Assembly (NCBI RefSeq): GCF_029504695.1
Contig: NZ_JAQFIN010000002.1
Location: forward strand, 186,001-250,000
Source: Parabacteroides sp. PF5-6
GTDB lineage: Bacteria > Bacteroidota > Bacteroidia > Bacteroidales > Tannerellaceae
DNA length: 64,000 nucleotides
Direction: 5' to 3'
A program made the translations under genes and the position numbers. Below are positions 53,487-61,999 of the stretch, piece by piece; position 1 is the first letter of the stretch; each line of letters opens with the position of its first letter. A model generated the notes under the pieces. The model did no database searches and was not told where the DNA came from. It saw only the letters and a list, made by a program, of their open reading frames with translations.

Positions 53487-54917
53487 ATGGAAACAATTAG
53501 TAGAACAAAAATTGTAGATGTACTGCAAAGTGAAGCTTTCGGTACGACCGTGAATGTGAAAGGATGGGTGAGAACCCGCAGAGGTAGTAAACAAGTCAAT
53601 TTTATTGCGCTGAATGACGGATCTACAATCAATAATGTTCAGATTGTTGTCGACGTGGATAAGTTTGGCGAAGAGTATCTCAAACCGATTACGACCGGAG
53701 CCTGTATCAATGTGAACGGACTGTTGGTGCAATCGCAGGGACAGGGACAGAACGCCGAGATACAAGCGACGGAGATCGAGATCTACGGGACGGCCGATCC
53801 GGCAACTTATCCGTTGCAGAAGAAAGGACACTCGGTGGAATTCCTGCGTGAGATCGCGCATCTGCGGCCGCGCACGAACGCGTTCAGCGCCGTGTTCCGC
53901 ATCCGCCATCACATGGCGATCGCGATCCATAAATTCTTTCACGAAAGAGGATTCTTTTATTTCCATACCCCGATCATTACGGGCTCCGACTGTGAAGGCG
54001 CCGGGCAGATGTTTCAGGTGACTACCCTGAATCCCAATAACCCCGCGCGTACGGAAGACGGAGATATTGATTATGCGCAGGATTTCTTCGGCAAAGAGAC
54101 CAGCCTGACCGTATCCGGGCAGTTGGAAGGCGAACTGGCGGCAATGGCCTTGGGCGCGATCTATACGTTCGGCCCGACATTCCGTGCCGAAAACTCCAAT
54201 ACGCCCCGTCACCTGGCCGAGTTCTGGATGATCGAACCGGAAGTGGCGTTCAACGAGATTACGGAAAATATGCAACTGGCGGAAGACTTTATCAAATACT
54301 GTCTCCAATGGGCTTTAGATAATTGCATGGATGATATTCAGTTCCTCAACGGGGCACGGAAGCATCTCTACAAAAACGAGGATATGGACGATCTGGTCGA
54401 GCGCCTGCGCTTTGTCCTGGATAATGAATTCATCCGCCTGACCTATACCGCGGGGATCGAGATCCTGGAAAAGGCAGTGGCCGACGGGCATAAGTTCGAA
54501 TTCCCGGTCTACTGGGGTGCCGACCTGGCTTCGGAACACGAACGGTATCTGGTGGAGAACCATTTCAAATGTCCGGTGATCCTGACCGACTATCCGAAAG
54601 AAATCAAATCGTTCTACATGAAGCAGAACGACGACGGGAAGACCGTGCGCGCGATGGATGTCTTGTTCCCGAAGATCGGCGAGATTATCGGCGGTTCGCA
54701 GCGTGAGGAAGATTTCGATAAACTGCAACGACGTGCCGATGAGATGGGTGTGCCCGTGAAAGATATCTGGTGGTACCTGGATACACGCCGGTTCGGTACG
54801 GCTCCGCACTCCGGATTCGGACTGGGCTTCGAGCGTTTATTGCTCTTCGTGACCGGTATGGCGAATATTCGGGATGTTATACCATTCCCACGTACACCGA
54901 ACAACGCCGAGTTCTAA
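53487..54917 (+). CDS. asnS: asparagine-tRNA ligase
   Basis: 476 residues from the ATG at 53487. An OB-fold anticodon-binding domain (~18-110; [23 protein letters not shown]) precedes the class II catalytic domain. Motif 2 is in [21 protein letters not shown] (~235), and motif 3 in [14 protein letters not shown] (~447-460). The presence of asnS means Asn-tRNA is charged directly. The upstream gap holds two dispersed repeats. A REP-like sequence and a terminator follow. Confidence 0.96.
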   Translation: METISRTKIVDVLQSEAFGTTVNVKGWVRTRRGSKQVNFIALNDGSTINNVQIVVDVDKFGEEYLKPITTGACINVNGLLVQSQGQGQNAEIQATEIEIYGTADPATYPLQKKGHSVEFLREIAHLRPRTNAFSAVFRIRHHMAIAIHKFFHERGFFYFHTPIITGSDCEGAGQMFQVTTLNPNNPARTEDGDIDYAQDFFGKETSLTVSGQLEGELAAMALGAIYTFGPTFRAENSNTPRHLAEFWMIEPEVAFNEITENMQLAEDFIKYCLQWALDNCMDDIQFLNGARKHLYKNEDMDDLVERLRFVLDNEFIRLTYTAGIEILEKAVADGHKFEFPVYWGADLASEHERYLVENHFKCPVILTDYPKEIKSFYMKQNDDGKTVRAMDVLFPKIGEIIGGSQREEDFDKLQRRADEMGVPVKDIWWYLDTRRFGTAPHSGFGLGFERLLLFVTGMANIRDVIPFPRTPNNAEF

Positions 54918-54927
54918 GAAGATATCC

Positions 54928-55033
54928 TAAAAATAGCCATCTACTGCGTTGCTTCGTTTCAGTCTTTCAGTCACGTACGAAAGTACGCTCCTTCGGCCTG
55001 CAACTCAGGCGCCTTGTATCTGACTACTTTTAG
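54928..55033. repeat. REP-like imperfect palindrome downstream of asnS
   Basis: ctaaaaatagccatctac..tgcgttgc on the left pairs with the complement of gcaactcaggcgcctt..agtagtttttag on the right. The centre has gtacgaaagtac. A typical intergenic REP-type hairpin; only one copy is in this window. Confidence 0.65.
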
Positions 55034-55056
55034 AACATCTTCCGGGACTAAGAATA

Positions 55057-55093
55057 TAAAAGAGGCGACTCCATCAGGGGTCGCCTCTTTTTA
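55057..55093. terminator. bidirectional terminator between asnS and the Lrp gene
   Basis: The stem agaggcgac (55061-55069) / gtcgcctct (55080-55088) is followed by ttttta on the plus strand and preceded by aaaa (T-run on the other strand). Confidence 0.8.
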
Positions 55094-55111
55094 TTCTTCA
55101 GTCTTCATTCC

Positions 55112-55588
55112 TCATTCTTCATTTTCATTAAAGTCAATCGGGATCTGCCGTTTGAAGGCTTCTCTAAAGGAGATGAGGGATTCGGTACGGGCCAATCCGA
55201 GCGGTTGCAGCTTCTGATGAATGATCTTCAAGAGATGCTGGTTGTTCTTGGCGTAGATCTTGATAAAGAGGTCGTACTGGCCGGTGGTGTAATGGCATTC
55301 TACGACCTCGGGGATCTCTTTCAAGGCCTCCGTGACGGTCGTAAACTGTCCGGGCGACTGCAGGAACAAACCCATATAGGCACAGGTCTCAAAGCCTACC
55401 TTCGTATTGTCGACAATAAACTCGGAGCCTTTGATCACCCCCATGGTGGTTAATTTCTGTATGCGTTGGTGGATCGCCGCGCCGGAGACATTACATTCGC
55501 GTGCGACCTCAAGAAATGGCATACGGGCATTGCCAATGATAAGCTTCAGGATTTTTTCATCCAATTCGTCCAGTTGATGTTGTGCCAT
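55112..55588 (-). CDS. Lrp/AsnC-family transcriptional regulator
   Basis: 158 residues. The N-terminal winged helix-turn-helix (LDEKILKLIIGNARMPFLEV, then CNVSGAAIHQRIQKL, ~8-50) is followed by the RAM ligand-binding domain (~65-145; VECHYTTGQYDLFIKIYAKN). Such regulators form octamers that sense amino acids. It is convergent with asnS and divergent from the GNAT gene, with probable promoters for both in 55589-55779. The target is unknown. Confidence 0.9.
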   Translation of the reverse strand: MAQHQLDELDEKILKLIIGNARMPFLEVARECNVSGAAIHQRIQKLTTMGVIKGSEFIVDNTKVGFETCAYMGLFLQSPGQFTTVTEALKEIPEVVECHYTTGQYDLFIKIYAKNNQHLLKIIHQKLQPLGLARTESLISFREAFKRQIPIDFNENEE

Positions 55589-55639
55589 ATCAATTATATA
55601 TTTATTCTATTTTCGTTCTTTTTCTTTCAGATCTGTATG

Positions 55640-55647
55640 CAAAAATA
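55640..55647 (-). promoter_or_regulatory. probable -7 element of the Lrp gene
   Basis: tatttttg on the minus strand matches TAnnTTTG, 52 bp upstream of the start codon. The -33 element is not evident. Confidence 0.45.
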
Positions 55648-55754
55648 GGAAATATCTTATAATCAACCTATAACCACGGCTTGTTTATGGAAAATTATAA
55701 GTTCGCGCAAATCGGAGATTTCTTTGGAGTCGTTAAAATTCAGTATCTTCACGT

Positions 55755-55762
55755 TAAATTTG
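55755..55762 (+). promoter_or_regulatory. probable -7 element of the GNAT gene
   Basis: taaatttg matches TAnnTTTG, 17 bp before the ATG at 55780, supporting that start over upstream in-frame codons. Confidence 0.5.
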
Positions 55763-55779
55763 AATGGAATTACAGAAAT

Positions 55780-56322
55780 ATGAAGCAGAAAATAGAGTGC
55801 TTGCCTGTGGCGAGCCAAACGGATCCCCTGTTGGAGCGGGTAGAGCAAACCTATGTCAATTCTTTTCCCCCGGGCGAGCGCAGGGACTTCGCTTTGGTGC
55901 GCGATTTGATGGTGACGGAGGTGTTTCAGGTGTATGTCCTGTTGCGCGAGGCACAGTATGCCGGATTTATTACCGCGTGGCAATGGCATGATTTTATGTA
56001 TGTAGAACATTTTGCGATCGATGAGTCGGCACGCAACGGGGGAATTGGCCGGGAGGCGCTGACGCTATTTCTCGAGCGCCTGCCTGTGCCCGTTGTATTG
56101 GAGGTGGAAATGCCTACCGACGAGATGAGTCGCCGCCGTATCGGCTTTTATCAGCGCTTAGGCTTTGTCCTGGATGAACATGCCTACCGGCAACCGCCTT
56201 ATCGTCCGGGTGAATCCTGGCTCGATATGCGCTTGATGACGTATGGGAATCTGGATCTCAAGAAGGAGTTCGAGACCATCAAACAACGGATCTACCGGCA
56301 GGTTTACGGTATGAATGCATAA
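55780..56322 (+). CDS. GNAT-family N-acetyltransferase
   Basis: 180 residues from the ATG at 55780; the frame is open upstream, but a -7 element lies there. FPPGERRDFALVRDL in the N-terminal part, VEHFAIDESARNGGIGREAL (the acetyl-CoA-binding R/QxxGxG/A loop: RNGGIG, ~87-92) and VPVVLEVEMPTDEMSRRRIGFYQRLGF (motif B) are visible. The substrate is unknown; homologues are annotated only as GNATs. It is preceded by a divergent Lrp gene, which may regulate it. Confidence 0.85.
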   Translation: MKQKIECLPVASQTDPLLERVEQTYVNSFPPGERRDFALVRDLMVTEVFQVYVLLREAQYAGFITAWQWHDFMYVEHFAIDESARNGGIGREALTLFLERLPVPVVLEVEMPTDEMSRRRIGFYQRLGFVLDEHAYRQPPYRPGESWLDMRLMTYGNLDLKKEFETIKQRIYRQVYGMNA

Positions 56323-56363
56323 GAAACGGGCTGTCGATCTGCTCTGTTCGGCAGCCTTTCCTG

Positions 56364-56490
56364 AAAAGTGCCCTTCTTTTCGCAAAAAGTGCCCTTCTTT
56401 TTGTCAAAAGTGCCCTTGAATTCCTCCAATTCTGCCCATGAATTTCACAATTCCTGCCCATGAATTTTCCCATTTCTGCCCTTCTTTTTA
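56364..56490. repeat. 21-22 bp tgccc array downstream of the ExbD operon
   Basis: tgccc begins at 56369, 56390, 56411, 56433, 56455 and 56477 (spacings 21, 21, 22, 22, 22). Units change from tgcccttctttt to tgcccatgaattt. Here the units are not palindromic, unlike most of the other arrays. Confidence 0.85.
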
Positions 56491-56503
56491 GGGGATATGA
56501 CAA

Positions 56504-56535
56504 TAAAAAAAGGCGGTTTCGAGTAGAAACCGCCT
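56504..56535 (-). terminator. terminator of the exbBD operon
   Basis: The stem aggcggtttc (56511-56520) / gaaaccgcct (56526-56535) has a 5-base loop; on the minus strand it is followed by seven T residues. It lies 23 bp after the last ExbD stop codon. Confidence 0.9.
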
Positions 56536-56557
56536 TTTCTGTGATATGTTAATCGAA

Positions 56558-57025
56558 CTAGTTCACCCGAGGTTGGGCAGAGTAGCTGATCTTAAGTGCG
56601 TAAGCTTCACGAAGTGCTTGTTTGATGTCCGTGATAATACCCATCGGGGTTTCCCTGTCGGCCTTAATCGATACGGTCATAAACGGAGCGTCTTCTTCTT
56701 TCATACTTGACTTTTCCTGAGCGATGTAATCCTGGATTTCAGAAACTTCAGCAAACTGGTCGTTCAATTGGATACGGGTTGAAGTACCCATCTGTGCACG
56801 GAATTCCTGCATCGGTTCCCCTACATAGATAAATGTAACCAATGATTTCTTCTCCAGCTTTTGGAGTTCAGTTGCCTGAGGAGCTCTGAAAACAACTTTC
56901 AGCGTTACCTCACGCATGGTAGTTACCATCATGATAAAGAACAGGAAAGCAAATACCAAGTCAGGCAATGACGATGTATTCAGTTCGGGCATCTCACGGC
57001 CACCCGCTTTATTAAATTTTCCCAT
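56558..57025 (-). CDS. exbD: ExbD-family biopolymer transport protein (second)
   Basis: 155 residues. One membrane segment (~21-40, LPDLVFAFLFFIMMVTTM) has the conserved proton-pathway aspartate D22. The periplasmic domain follows (~45-155; TEVSEIQDYIAQEK-like). With ExbB it uses the proton gradient to energise TonB. It is 2 bp after the first ExbD. Two ExbD proteins from one operon may form a heteromeric stator. The terminator follows at 56504. Confidence 0.9.
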   Translation of the reverse strand: MGKFNKAGGREMPELNTSSLPDLVFAFLFFIMMVTTMREVTLKVVFRAPQATELQKLEKKSLVTFIYVGEPMQEFRAQMGTSTRIQLNDQFAEVSEIQDYIAQEKSSMKEEDAPFMTVSIKADRETPMGIITDIKQALREAYALKISYSAQPRVN

Positions 57026-57027
57026 TC

Positions 57028-57612
57028 TTATTTACCTCCATAATTTTTAGGCTCAGCTTCAGAGATCTTCTGCGGATAAATCATTTGAACAGCTTTTTGT
57101 TGTTCTTCATCTATATCCATGAATGCTTTACCGAATTTCTTTTTAGCCATTTCATCCCTAAGTTCATTGTAAACTGAAGCCAGTTCATTCTGAACATTGA
57201 TATAAGCCTGATATTCCGTACCCCGGTCATTTTGCAATGAGATCAGGTGGTGTTTGGTCACCAGCATGGTGCCATAGTAAGGAACATCTACTTCTACCTT
57301 TTCGGGTTTACTCTCATCGTTGTAAGGATTCTCTACGAACTCTCTTACTATCCCTTTCAGGTCTTTCAGCTCAACATATTGACCATTAGCAAGGATCTGA
57401 TTCGAGCTATTGATAAGCACAACCATCAGATTTCTCTTTTTAATGTCAACGTCTTCCTTTTTCTGATCTTTGGGAACCGGTTGAGGCAATCGTCTTGCCA
57501 AACCGCGGTCAGTATCCATTGAAGAGGTCAACAGGAAGAAAAGGAGCAACATGAAAGCGATGTCGGCAGAAGAAGTCGCGTTAACCGCTGGTGCTTTTCT
57601 TTTTTTACCCAT
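57028..57612 (-). CDS. exbD: ExbD-family biopolymer transport protein (first)
   Basis: 194 residues. The N-terminal segment (~16-32, ADIAFMLLLFFLLTSSM) places D17 as the conserved membrane aspartate. The periplasmic part is longer than usual (NVQNELASVYNELRDEMAKK and a C-terminal KISEAEPKNYGGK), consistent with the Bacteroidetes type. It is encoded 13 bp after the small membrane protein gene and 2 bp before the second exbD. It probably works with the ExbB at 58112 and TonB at 61030. Confidence 0.9.
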   Translation of the reverse strand: MGKKRKAPAVNATSSADIAFMLLLFFLLTSSMDTDRGLARRLPQPVPKDQKKEDVDIKKRNLMVVLINSSNQILANGQYVELKDLKGIVREFVENPYNDESKPEKVEVDVPYYGTMLVTKHHLISLQNDRGTEYQAYINVQNELASVYNELRDEMAKKKFGKAFMDIDEEQQKAVQMIYPQKISEAEPKNYGGK

Positions 57613-57625
57613 ATTGCTTTTCTTT

Positions 57626-58102
57626 TTACTTGTCTAAGATCTTTTTAATACTGCCGGCGACAATAGCCAGAATAACCAATCCGGTCAGGATGTAGGTGGA
57701 ATGCAACCACATATCCGTCATCTTCAACCAGAAAGGTGTATTGAATACTTGCGCATCTGTGTTCAAGATATTCAAAGGAGTGGAATCGCCTAATGTATAG
57801 GTAATGAATAACAAACCAAAAAATAACACAATAACGATCAGCCCCATCATGCCACCTTTCGGATTGTTCTTGAAGGAGGATGCGAATTGATAGATACCCA
57901 ACACTACAGTTGATAATGCTGTGAGCCCAAACAGGACGTATTGCCAGTAAATTAATGTATCTACATGTTTGGGATACCACATTTCTCCCTTATAAGGTTC
58001 GTTGTCTCCTCCGAAGAAGAACAATCCTAATACAACCACAGTAATGATTGAACAAAGGACCAGAACCCAGCCTGAGAATTTTCTTATTTTAGTTACAGCC
58101 AT
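57626..58102 (-). CDS. uncharacterised membrane protein in the exbB-exbD operon
   Basis: 158 residues with four hydrophobic segments (~10-28, ~50-66, ~85-101, ~130-150). It starts with a basic N-terminus (MAVTKIRKFSGW) and has a short loop WYPKHVDTLIYWQY. I do not recognise a family with a known activity. It is always found between exbB and exbD in Bacteroidales as far as I recall, with the same spacing (9-13 bp), so a structural or regulatory role in the ExbBD motor is plausible. Not yet described as far as I know. Confidence 0.8.
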   Translation of the reverse strand: MAVTKIRKFSGWVLVLCSIITVVVLGLFFFGGDNEPYKGEMWYPKHVDTLIYWQYVLFGLTALSTVVLGIYQFASSFKNNPKGGMMGLIVIVLFFGLLFITYTLGDSTPLNILNTDAQVFNTPFWLKMTDMWLHSTYILTGLVILAIVAGSIKKILDK

Positions 58103-58111
58103 AATCTCTTA

Positions 58112-58843
58112 TTATTTTTTGAATTTTACATAATATTTGATCGCTGTATCAACTAATGTAATAGAAGCATCTTCCATTTTATTTAAAATACCTTCCAGTT
58201 TACTTAACAGATAGTTATAAAATACCTGAAGGATCAATGCAACGATCAAACCGAATACAGTTGTAATCAAAGCCACTTTCATACCACCGGCAACAACCGT
58301 CGGGCTGATATCACCCACTTGTTCGATTTTGTCGAATGCCATGATCATCCCTACTACTGTTCCCATGAACCCTAATGAAGGAGACATTGCGATAAATAAT
58401 GTGATCCAAGATAAGTTCTTTTCAAGCAAACCGCTTTGTACACCACCATAAGAAACGATTGATTTTTCTACGATGTCGATACCTTGGTCAAGTCTCATCA
58501 AACCTTGGTAAGCAATAGAAGCGATCGGACCTCTTGTGTCGCGAGCGATTGCTTTTGCACCTTCTACATCCCCTTTTTCCAATGCTTCGTCGATACCCTG
58601 CAATAATTTGGTCGGATCAATATCAGCCAAATTCAGATAGATGATTCTTTCCAGACAGAAAGCCAAACCAAGGACTAAAGCGACAGATACCAAACTCATA
58701 AAGTTGGCACTACCTTCGATAAAGTATCTTTTTAATTCCTGATGAAAACCACCTTCAATTACAGCTTCCTGCGCGAATGCTACGGTAGTAGAGGTTCCAA
58801 GGGCGCACAAACCCAAGAATGCTTTTGCAAATAACTTTTTCAT
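58112..58843 (-). CDS. exbB: MotA/TolQ/ExbB proton channel family protein
   Basis: 243 residues. The N-terminus is a cleavable or anchor-like signal (~1-24, ending AFAQE), followed by three membrane segments (~47-66, ~140-162, ~180-205). SLGFMGTVVGMIMAFDKI and GGMKVALITTVFGLIVAL are the ExbB/TolQ signature helices. It forms the pentameric stator core of the TonB motor. It is the first gene of the operon exbB-X-exbD-exbD, with the terminator at 56504. A tRNA gene precedes it. Confidence 0.93.
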   Translation of the reverse strand: MKKLFAKAFLGLCALGTSTTVAFAQEAVIEGGFHQELKRYFIEGSANFMSLVSVALVLGLAFCLERIIYLNLADIDPTKLLQGIDEALEKGDVEGAKAIARDTRGPIASIAYQGLMRLDQGIDIVEKSIVSYGGVQSGLLEKNLSWITLFIAMSPSLGFMGTVVGMIMAFDKIEQVGDISPTVVAGGMKVALITTVFGLIVALILQVFYNYLLSKLEGILNKMEDASITLVDTAIKYYVKFKK

Positions 58844-58929
58844 TGTGTGTTCAATTTTTAAGATTAATAATTCTCTTTTTATTTTATTTGTTTATTACTA
58901 ATTGTCTCTTTTTTTGCCTGGCGCCAAAG

Positions 58930-59017
58930 CGGAGAGAGCGGGATTCGAACCCGCGATACACTTTAGGCGTATACACGCTTTCCAGGCGTGCCTCTTCAAC
59001 CACTCGAGCATCTCTCC
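58930..59017 (-). tRNA. tRNA-Ser(GGA)
   Basis: 88 nt on the minus strand. The acceptor ggagaga / tctctcc, D-arm, anticodon stem cgcct/GGA-containing loop/agcgtg-like, a long variable arm (typical of class II serine tRNA) and a T-arm gggttcgaatccc are all readable. The anticodon is GGA (codons UCC/UCU). CCA is not encoded at the 3' end. It stands alone between exbB and tatD. Confidence 0.92.
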
Positions 59018-59162
59018 AAGGACTCTCTTCTCTCTTAAAACGAGCGCAAATTACAAATTTTTTCGTATTTGCAAACGTTTCAGCGCACAAATCTAAAGTT
59101 TTTAACCGACATAAACCTAATATCCGGCAAATAAAATCCTGAATATATCGTAAAAAATACAA

Positions 59163-59948
59163 CTATGCATTCCAATTCATGTTACTAAACAGTTTTAGCG
59201 CGTTTTTCCGCGTCGTTTCAACTGTCTCCTCCAAGGATAAATGGTAGCTCTCTGCCACTTTTTCCGCCGTTTTCCAGAGGTAAACCGGGTTGTTTCTCTT
59301 CCCCCGATAGGGGACAGGCGCCAGGTATGGGGCGTCGGTTTCCAACAGGATCTTTTCGATCGACGTGTGCTGAATCGTTTCCGCCAGTTTGGAGTTTTTA
59401 AACGTGATCACTCCGTTTATCCCGATCATGAAATTGGGGAGTTTCTCGATTTCTTTCAGGTCGTCCACTGTCCCGCCGAAGCTATGGAAAACACCGGTCA
59501 GATTCTGCGGATCCACCTTATGAATACTGTCGAATACTTCCGGAAAGGCATCGCGTGTATGGATGGCCACCGGCAGATGCATCTCCAGGCTCCAGCGCAA
59601 TTGTTCTTCGAATACGATCTTTTGCTCGCGTATCCATGTTTTATCCCAATAGAGATCGATGCCGATCTCTCCGATCGCGATATATGGACGAACGGATAGA
59701 CAGGATTCGATTGTTTTCAGCCGTTCGACATAGTCTCCCTTGACACTGGTCGGATGCAATCCCATCATCGGATAGGCATAGTCGGGGTATTTATCGCATA
59801 ACTGATGCATCCGGTCGATCGTCTCCGTATCTACATTCGGAAGCAACAGGGCTTCGATGCCCGATGCCCGCGCTTCTGCGATCAAGGCGTCCTGCTCCGG
59901 GTCGAAATCGTCCAGGTATAGATGGCAATGGGTGTCGATCAGTCTCAT
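59163..59948 (-). CDS. tatD: TatD-family metal-dependent hydrolase
   Basis: 261 residues, a TIM-barrel metal hydrolase of the TatD DNase family. DTHCHL (5-10; H7, H9) supplies the first metal ligands; IGEIGIDLYW (~93-102) the bridging glutamate; VAIHTRD the histidine and LLETDAPYLAP (~200-210) the final aspartate. These proteins have 3'-5' exonuclease activity in vitro and may act in DNA repair. It is 3 bp downstream of the prenyl synthase gene and so probably co-transcribed. Confidence 0.93.
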   Translation of the reverse strand: MRLIDTHCHLYLDDFDPEQDALIAEARASGIEALLLPNVDTETIDRMHQLCDKYPDYAYPMMGLHPTSVKGDYVERLKTIESCLSVRPYIAIGEIGIDLYWDKTWIREQKIVFEEQLRWSLEMHLPVAIHTRDAFPEVFDSIHKVDPQNLTGVFHSFGGTVDDLKEIEKLPNFMIGINGVITFKNSKLAETIQHTSIEKILLETDAPYLAPVPYRGKRNNPVYLWKTAEKVAESYHLSLEETVETTRKNALKLFSNMNWNA

Positions 59949-59951
59949 CGT

Positions 59952-60926
59952 TTAGAGTTTGCGGTACATCAGTTTATTGCATACTTCTTTCAGAATGTCC
60001 AAACGTTCTGCCGGAGCCTTTAAGGCATCCAGATGCTGCAGTCCGGTGGCATAATATTCTTTCATCTTTGCCTCTGTCAGGCTGCGTATGTTCAACTCAT
60101 TATATATATGGGTGAATATGGCGATCTTTTCGTCGGCGTCGAACTCTTCTTGGGCAATCCAGTTCGACAGGATCTCCCGTTGATTTTCCGATGCCCGCTC
60201 AAGGGCGTTGATCAACAGGAATGTTTTTTTGTTGACCGTGATGTCTCCCCCGATGTTCTTTCCGAAGGTCTTGGTATCTCCATATACATCCAACAGGTCG
60301 TCCTGCAGTTGGAAGGCCAGACCGATATTGATCCCGAAATCATAAAGGTGTTGGGCGTCCTGCGCCGAAGCGCCACCCAGGATCGCTCCGGATTTCAGGC
60401 AGCAGGCCAGAAGCACGGCTGTTTTCAGGCGGATCATCTCCAAGTATTCCGCTTCGGTGACATGGGTGCGGTTTTCGAACTCCATATCGTATTGCTGGCC
60501 GCAACAGATCTCGAGCGCCGTTTGGGTGAAGAGATCGAAGATTGCTTTCAGGTAGGCGGGGTCGGTCTGCCCGATCAGTTGATAGGCGATGATCAGCATG
60601 GCATCGCCTGATAGTATGGCCGTATTGGCATCCCATACCTTATGGACCGTGGGTTTGTTGCGCCGCTTATCGGCCTCGTCCATCAGGTCGTCGTGCAAGA
60701 GCGTGAAGTTATGGAATACTTCCATGCCCAGGGCCGGCTTTATGCTCTTTTCTATGTTGTCATTGTAGATGTTGCAGGCCATCAATGCCAAAGCTGGCCG
60801 TATGCGTTTCCCGCCTAAGGAGAGGATATACTCTATCGGATCAAAAAGACCTTTGGGGGGATAGTCTAAAGGGATGTTTTTTATTTCTGTTTCTACTTCT
60901 TGCAGGATTTCTTCGAAAGATAACAT
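59952..60926 (-). CDS. polyprenyl synthetase family protein (trans-isoprenyl diphosphate synthase)
   Basis: 324 residues. First Asp-rich motif DDLMD (79-83), with GGKRIRPAL (~39-47) before it, and second motif QLQDDLLDVYGD (~208-219). Such enzymes elongate farnesyl or geranyl diphosphate; the chain length is determined by residues just upstream of the first motif, here FHNFTLLHDD, without bulky residues, pointing to a longer product (menaquinone side chain or similar). It is upstream of tatD (3-bp gap). An AT heptamer array lies just before its start. Confidence 0.9.
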   Translation of the reverse strand: MLSFEEILQEVETEIKNIPLDYPPKGLFDPIEYILSLGGKRIRPALALMACNIYNDNIEKSIKPALGMEVFHNFTLLHDDLMDEADKRRNKPTVHKVWDANTAILSGDAMLIIAYQLIGQTDPAYLKAIFDLFTQTALEICCGQQYDMEFENRTHVTEAEYLEMIRLKTAVLLACCLKSGAILGGASAQDAQHLYDFGINIGLAFQLQDDLLDVYGDTKTFGKNIGGDITVNKKTFLLINALERASENQREILSNWIAQEEFDADEKIAIFTHIYNELNIRSLTEAKMKEYYATGLQHLDALKAPAERLDILKEVCNKLMYRKL

Positions 60927-60928
60927 GG

Positions 60929-60958
60929 TAATTACGAATTATGAATTATGAATTATGA
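60929..60958. repeat. attatga heptamer array before the prenyl synthase gene
   Basis: Four 7-bp units (attacga, attatga, attatga, attatga) begin 3 bp upstream of the start codon. Confidence 0.7.
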
Positions 60959-60981
60959 TCGCTTAGCGGAGCGTAAAGCAA

Positions 60982-61012
60982 TAAAAAAAGGCTGCACATA
61001 GCAGCCTTTTTA
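60982..61012 (-). terminator. tonB terminator
   Basis: The stem aggctgc (60989-60995) / gcagcct (61001-61007) has a 5-base loop with runs of T on both strands, 18 bp after the tonB stop codon on the minus strand. Confidence 0.85.
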
Positions 61013-61029
61013 TTTATGTGTCGATGAGA

Positions 61030-61722
61030 TTACTGTAATCTGAACTGTACCGGAACCGTATATTTCACACGTACCGGTTTACCGCGCTGTTCACCCGGAG
61101 CCCATTTCGGCAGCGTACCGATCACGCGCAAAGCTTCTTTGTCTAATGACGGGTCAACCCCACGAACCACTTCTGCATCTACTACAGAACCGTCCCGGTT
61201 AACAACGAAAGAAACAACTACACGTCCCTGGATACCATTTTCCTGTGCAATAACCGGATATTTGATCTGCGTACTGATATATTTCAGCAATGCAGCGTCT
61301 CCTCCCGGGAATTGAGGCATCTTTTCTACTACCGTAAAGATATGGTTTTCAGCTTCCTCTTCTTCTTCCACTACGGCCGGTGCTACGTATTGTTGTACCT
61401 GAGCACTTGAAGCATCGTCTTCAGTAGTCAGGATTTCCTGTTGTTCCAGCTCAACGTCGTCTTCAACAACATTCAGCTCTTCTGCAATAACAGGAGCAGG
61501 GGGTGGTGGGGGAGGCGGAGGCGTGTCGTCCGGCCTTGTTATCTCGATTTCTTCCTCTACGATGATGTCGGCAACGCCTTCACTCGCAGTCACTACCTGG
61601 ACGTCGTAGGATCCCCATTCGAATCCGACAAAAAGGGCAGCCATTGCAATAACCAATCCCATCAGGATGCTCATTGTCTTGGTTCCTTCCAAGTCCGCTT
61701 TTGGTGATTTTTTAATTTCCAT
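61030..61722 (-). CDS. tonB: energy transducer TonB
   Basis: 230 residues. A short cytoplasmic N-terminus is followed by a membrane anchor (~17-35, MSILMGLVIAMAALFVGF), an acidic stretch, an eight-proline run (~67-75) and a low-complexity region rich in E, V and Q. The C-terminal TonB domain (~140-230) contains PQFPGGDAALLKYIS, YPVIAQENGIQGRVVV and PGEQRGKPVRVKYTVPVQF. It passes energy from the ExbBD motor to outer-membrane transporters. A likely promoter is at 61775-61806; it is not in the exbBD operon. Confidence 0.95.
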   Translation of the reverse strand: MEIKKSPKADLEGTKTMSILMGLVIAMAALFVGFEWGSYDVQVVTASEGVADIIVEEEIEITRPDDTPPPPPPPPAPVIAEELNVVEDDVELEQQEILTTEDDASSAQVQQYVAPAVVEEEEEAENHIFTVVEKMPQFPGGDAALLKYISTQIKYPVIAQENGIQGRVVVSFVVNRDGSVVDAEVVRGVDPSLDKEALRVIGTLPKWAPGEQRGKPVRVKYTVPVQFRLQ

Positions 61723-61774
61723 ACTTTCTAATTATATTTAAAATAAAAATGTGTTCTTCGTGTTCTTCAAAAGG

Positions 61775-61806
61775 CAAAAATAGAAAATAATCAAGATATT
61801 CGGAAA
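61775..61806 (-). promoter_or_regulatory. tonB promoter
   Basis: On the minus strand tttc (61806-61803), a 20-bp spacer and tatttttg (61782-61775) fit TTTG-N19-21-TAnnTTTG with one mismatch in the -33 box. Confidence 0.55.
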
Positions 61807-61971
61807 TCTTCGTAGAAAAAACACCTGTTTTTAAGTATTTTTTTTCGTACGAAAGAAAAAAGCAAGGCTTAATATACCTTTTTCGTGTTTTTCACGTTTC
61901 TGAATATGTGAATGTCTCTTCCGTTTTCGCTTTAGCGGGCGTAAAGTAAAGACATTTTTTTCGAATTAATA

Positions 61972-61979
61972 TATCTTTG
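61972..61979 (+). promoter_or_regulatory. porQ promoter -7 element
   Basis: tatctttg matches TAnnTTTG exactly, 20 bp before the porQ ATG. No TTTG at the -33 distance. Confidence 0.55.
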
Positions 61980-61999
61980 TAGTGTTTTTCTTGAAAAAT

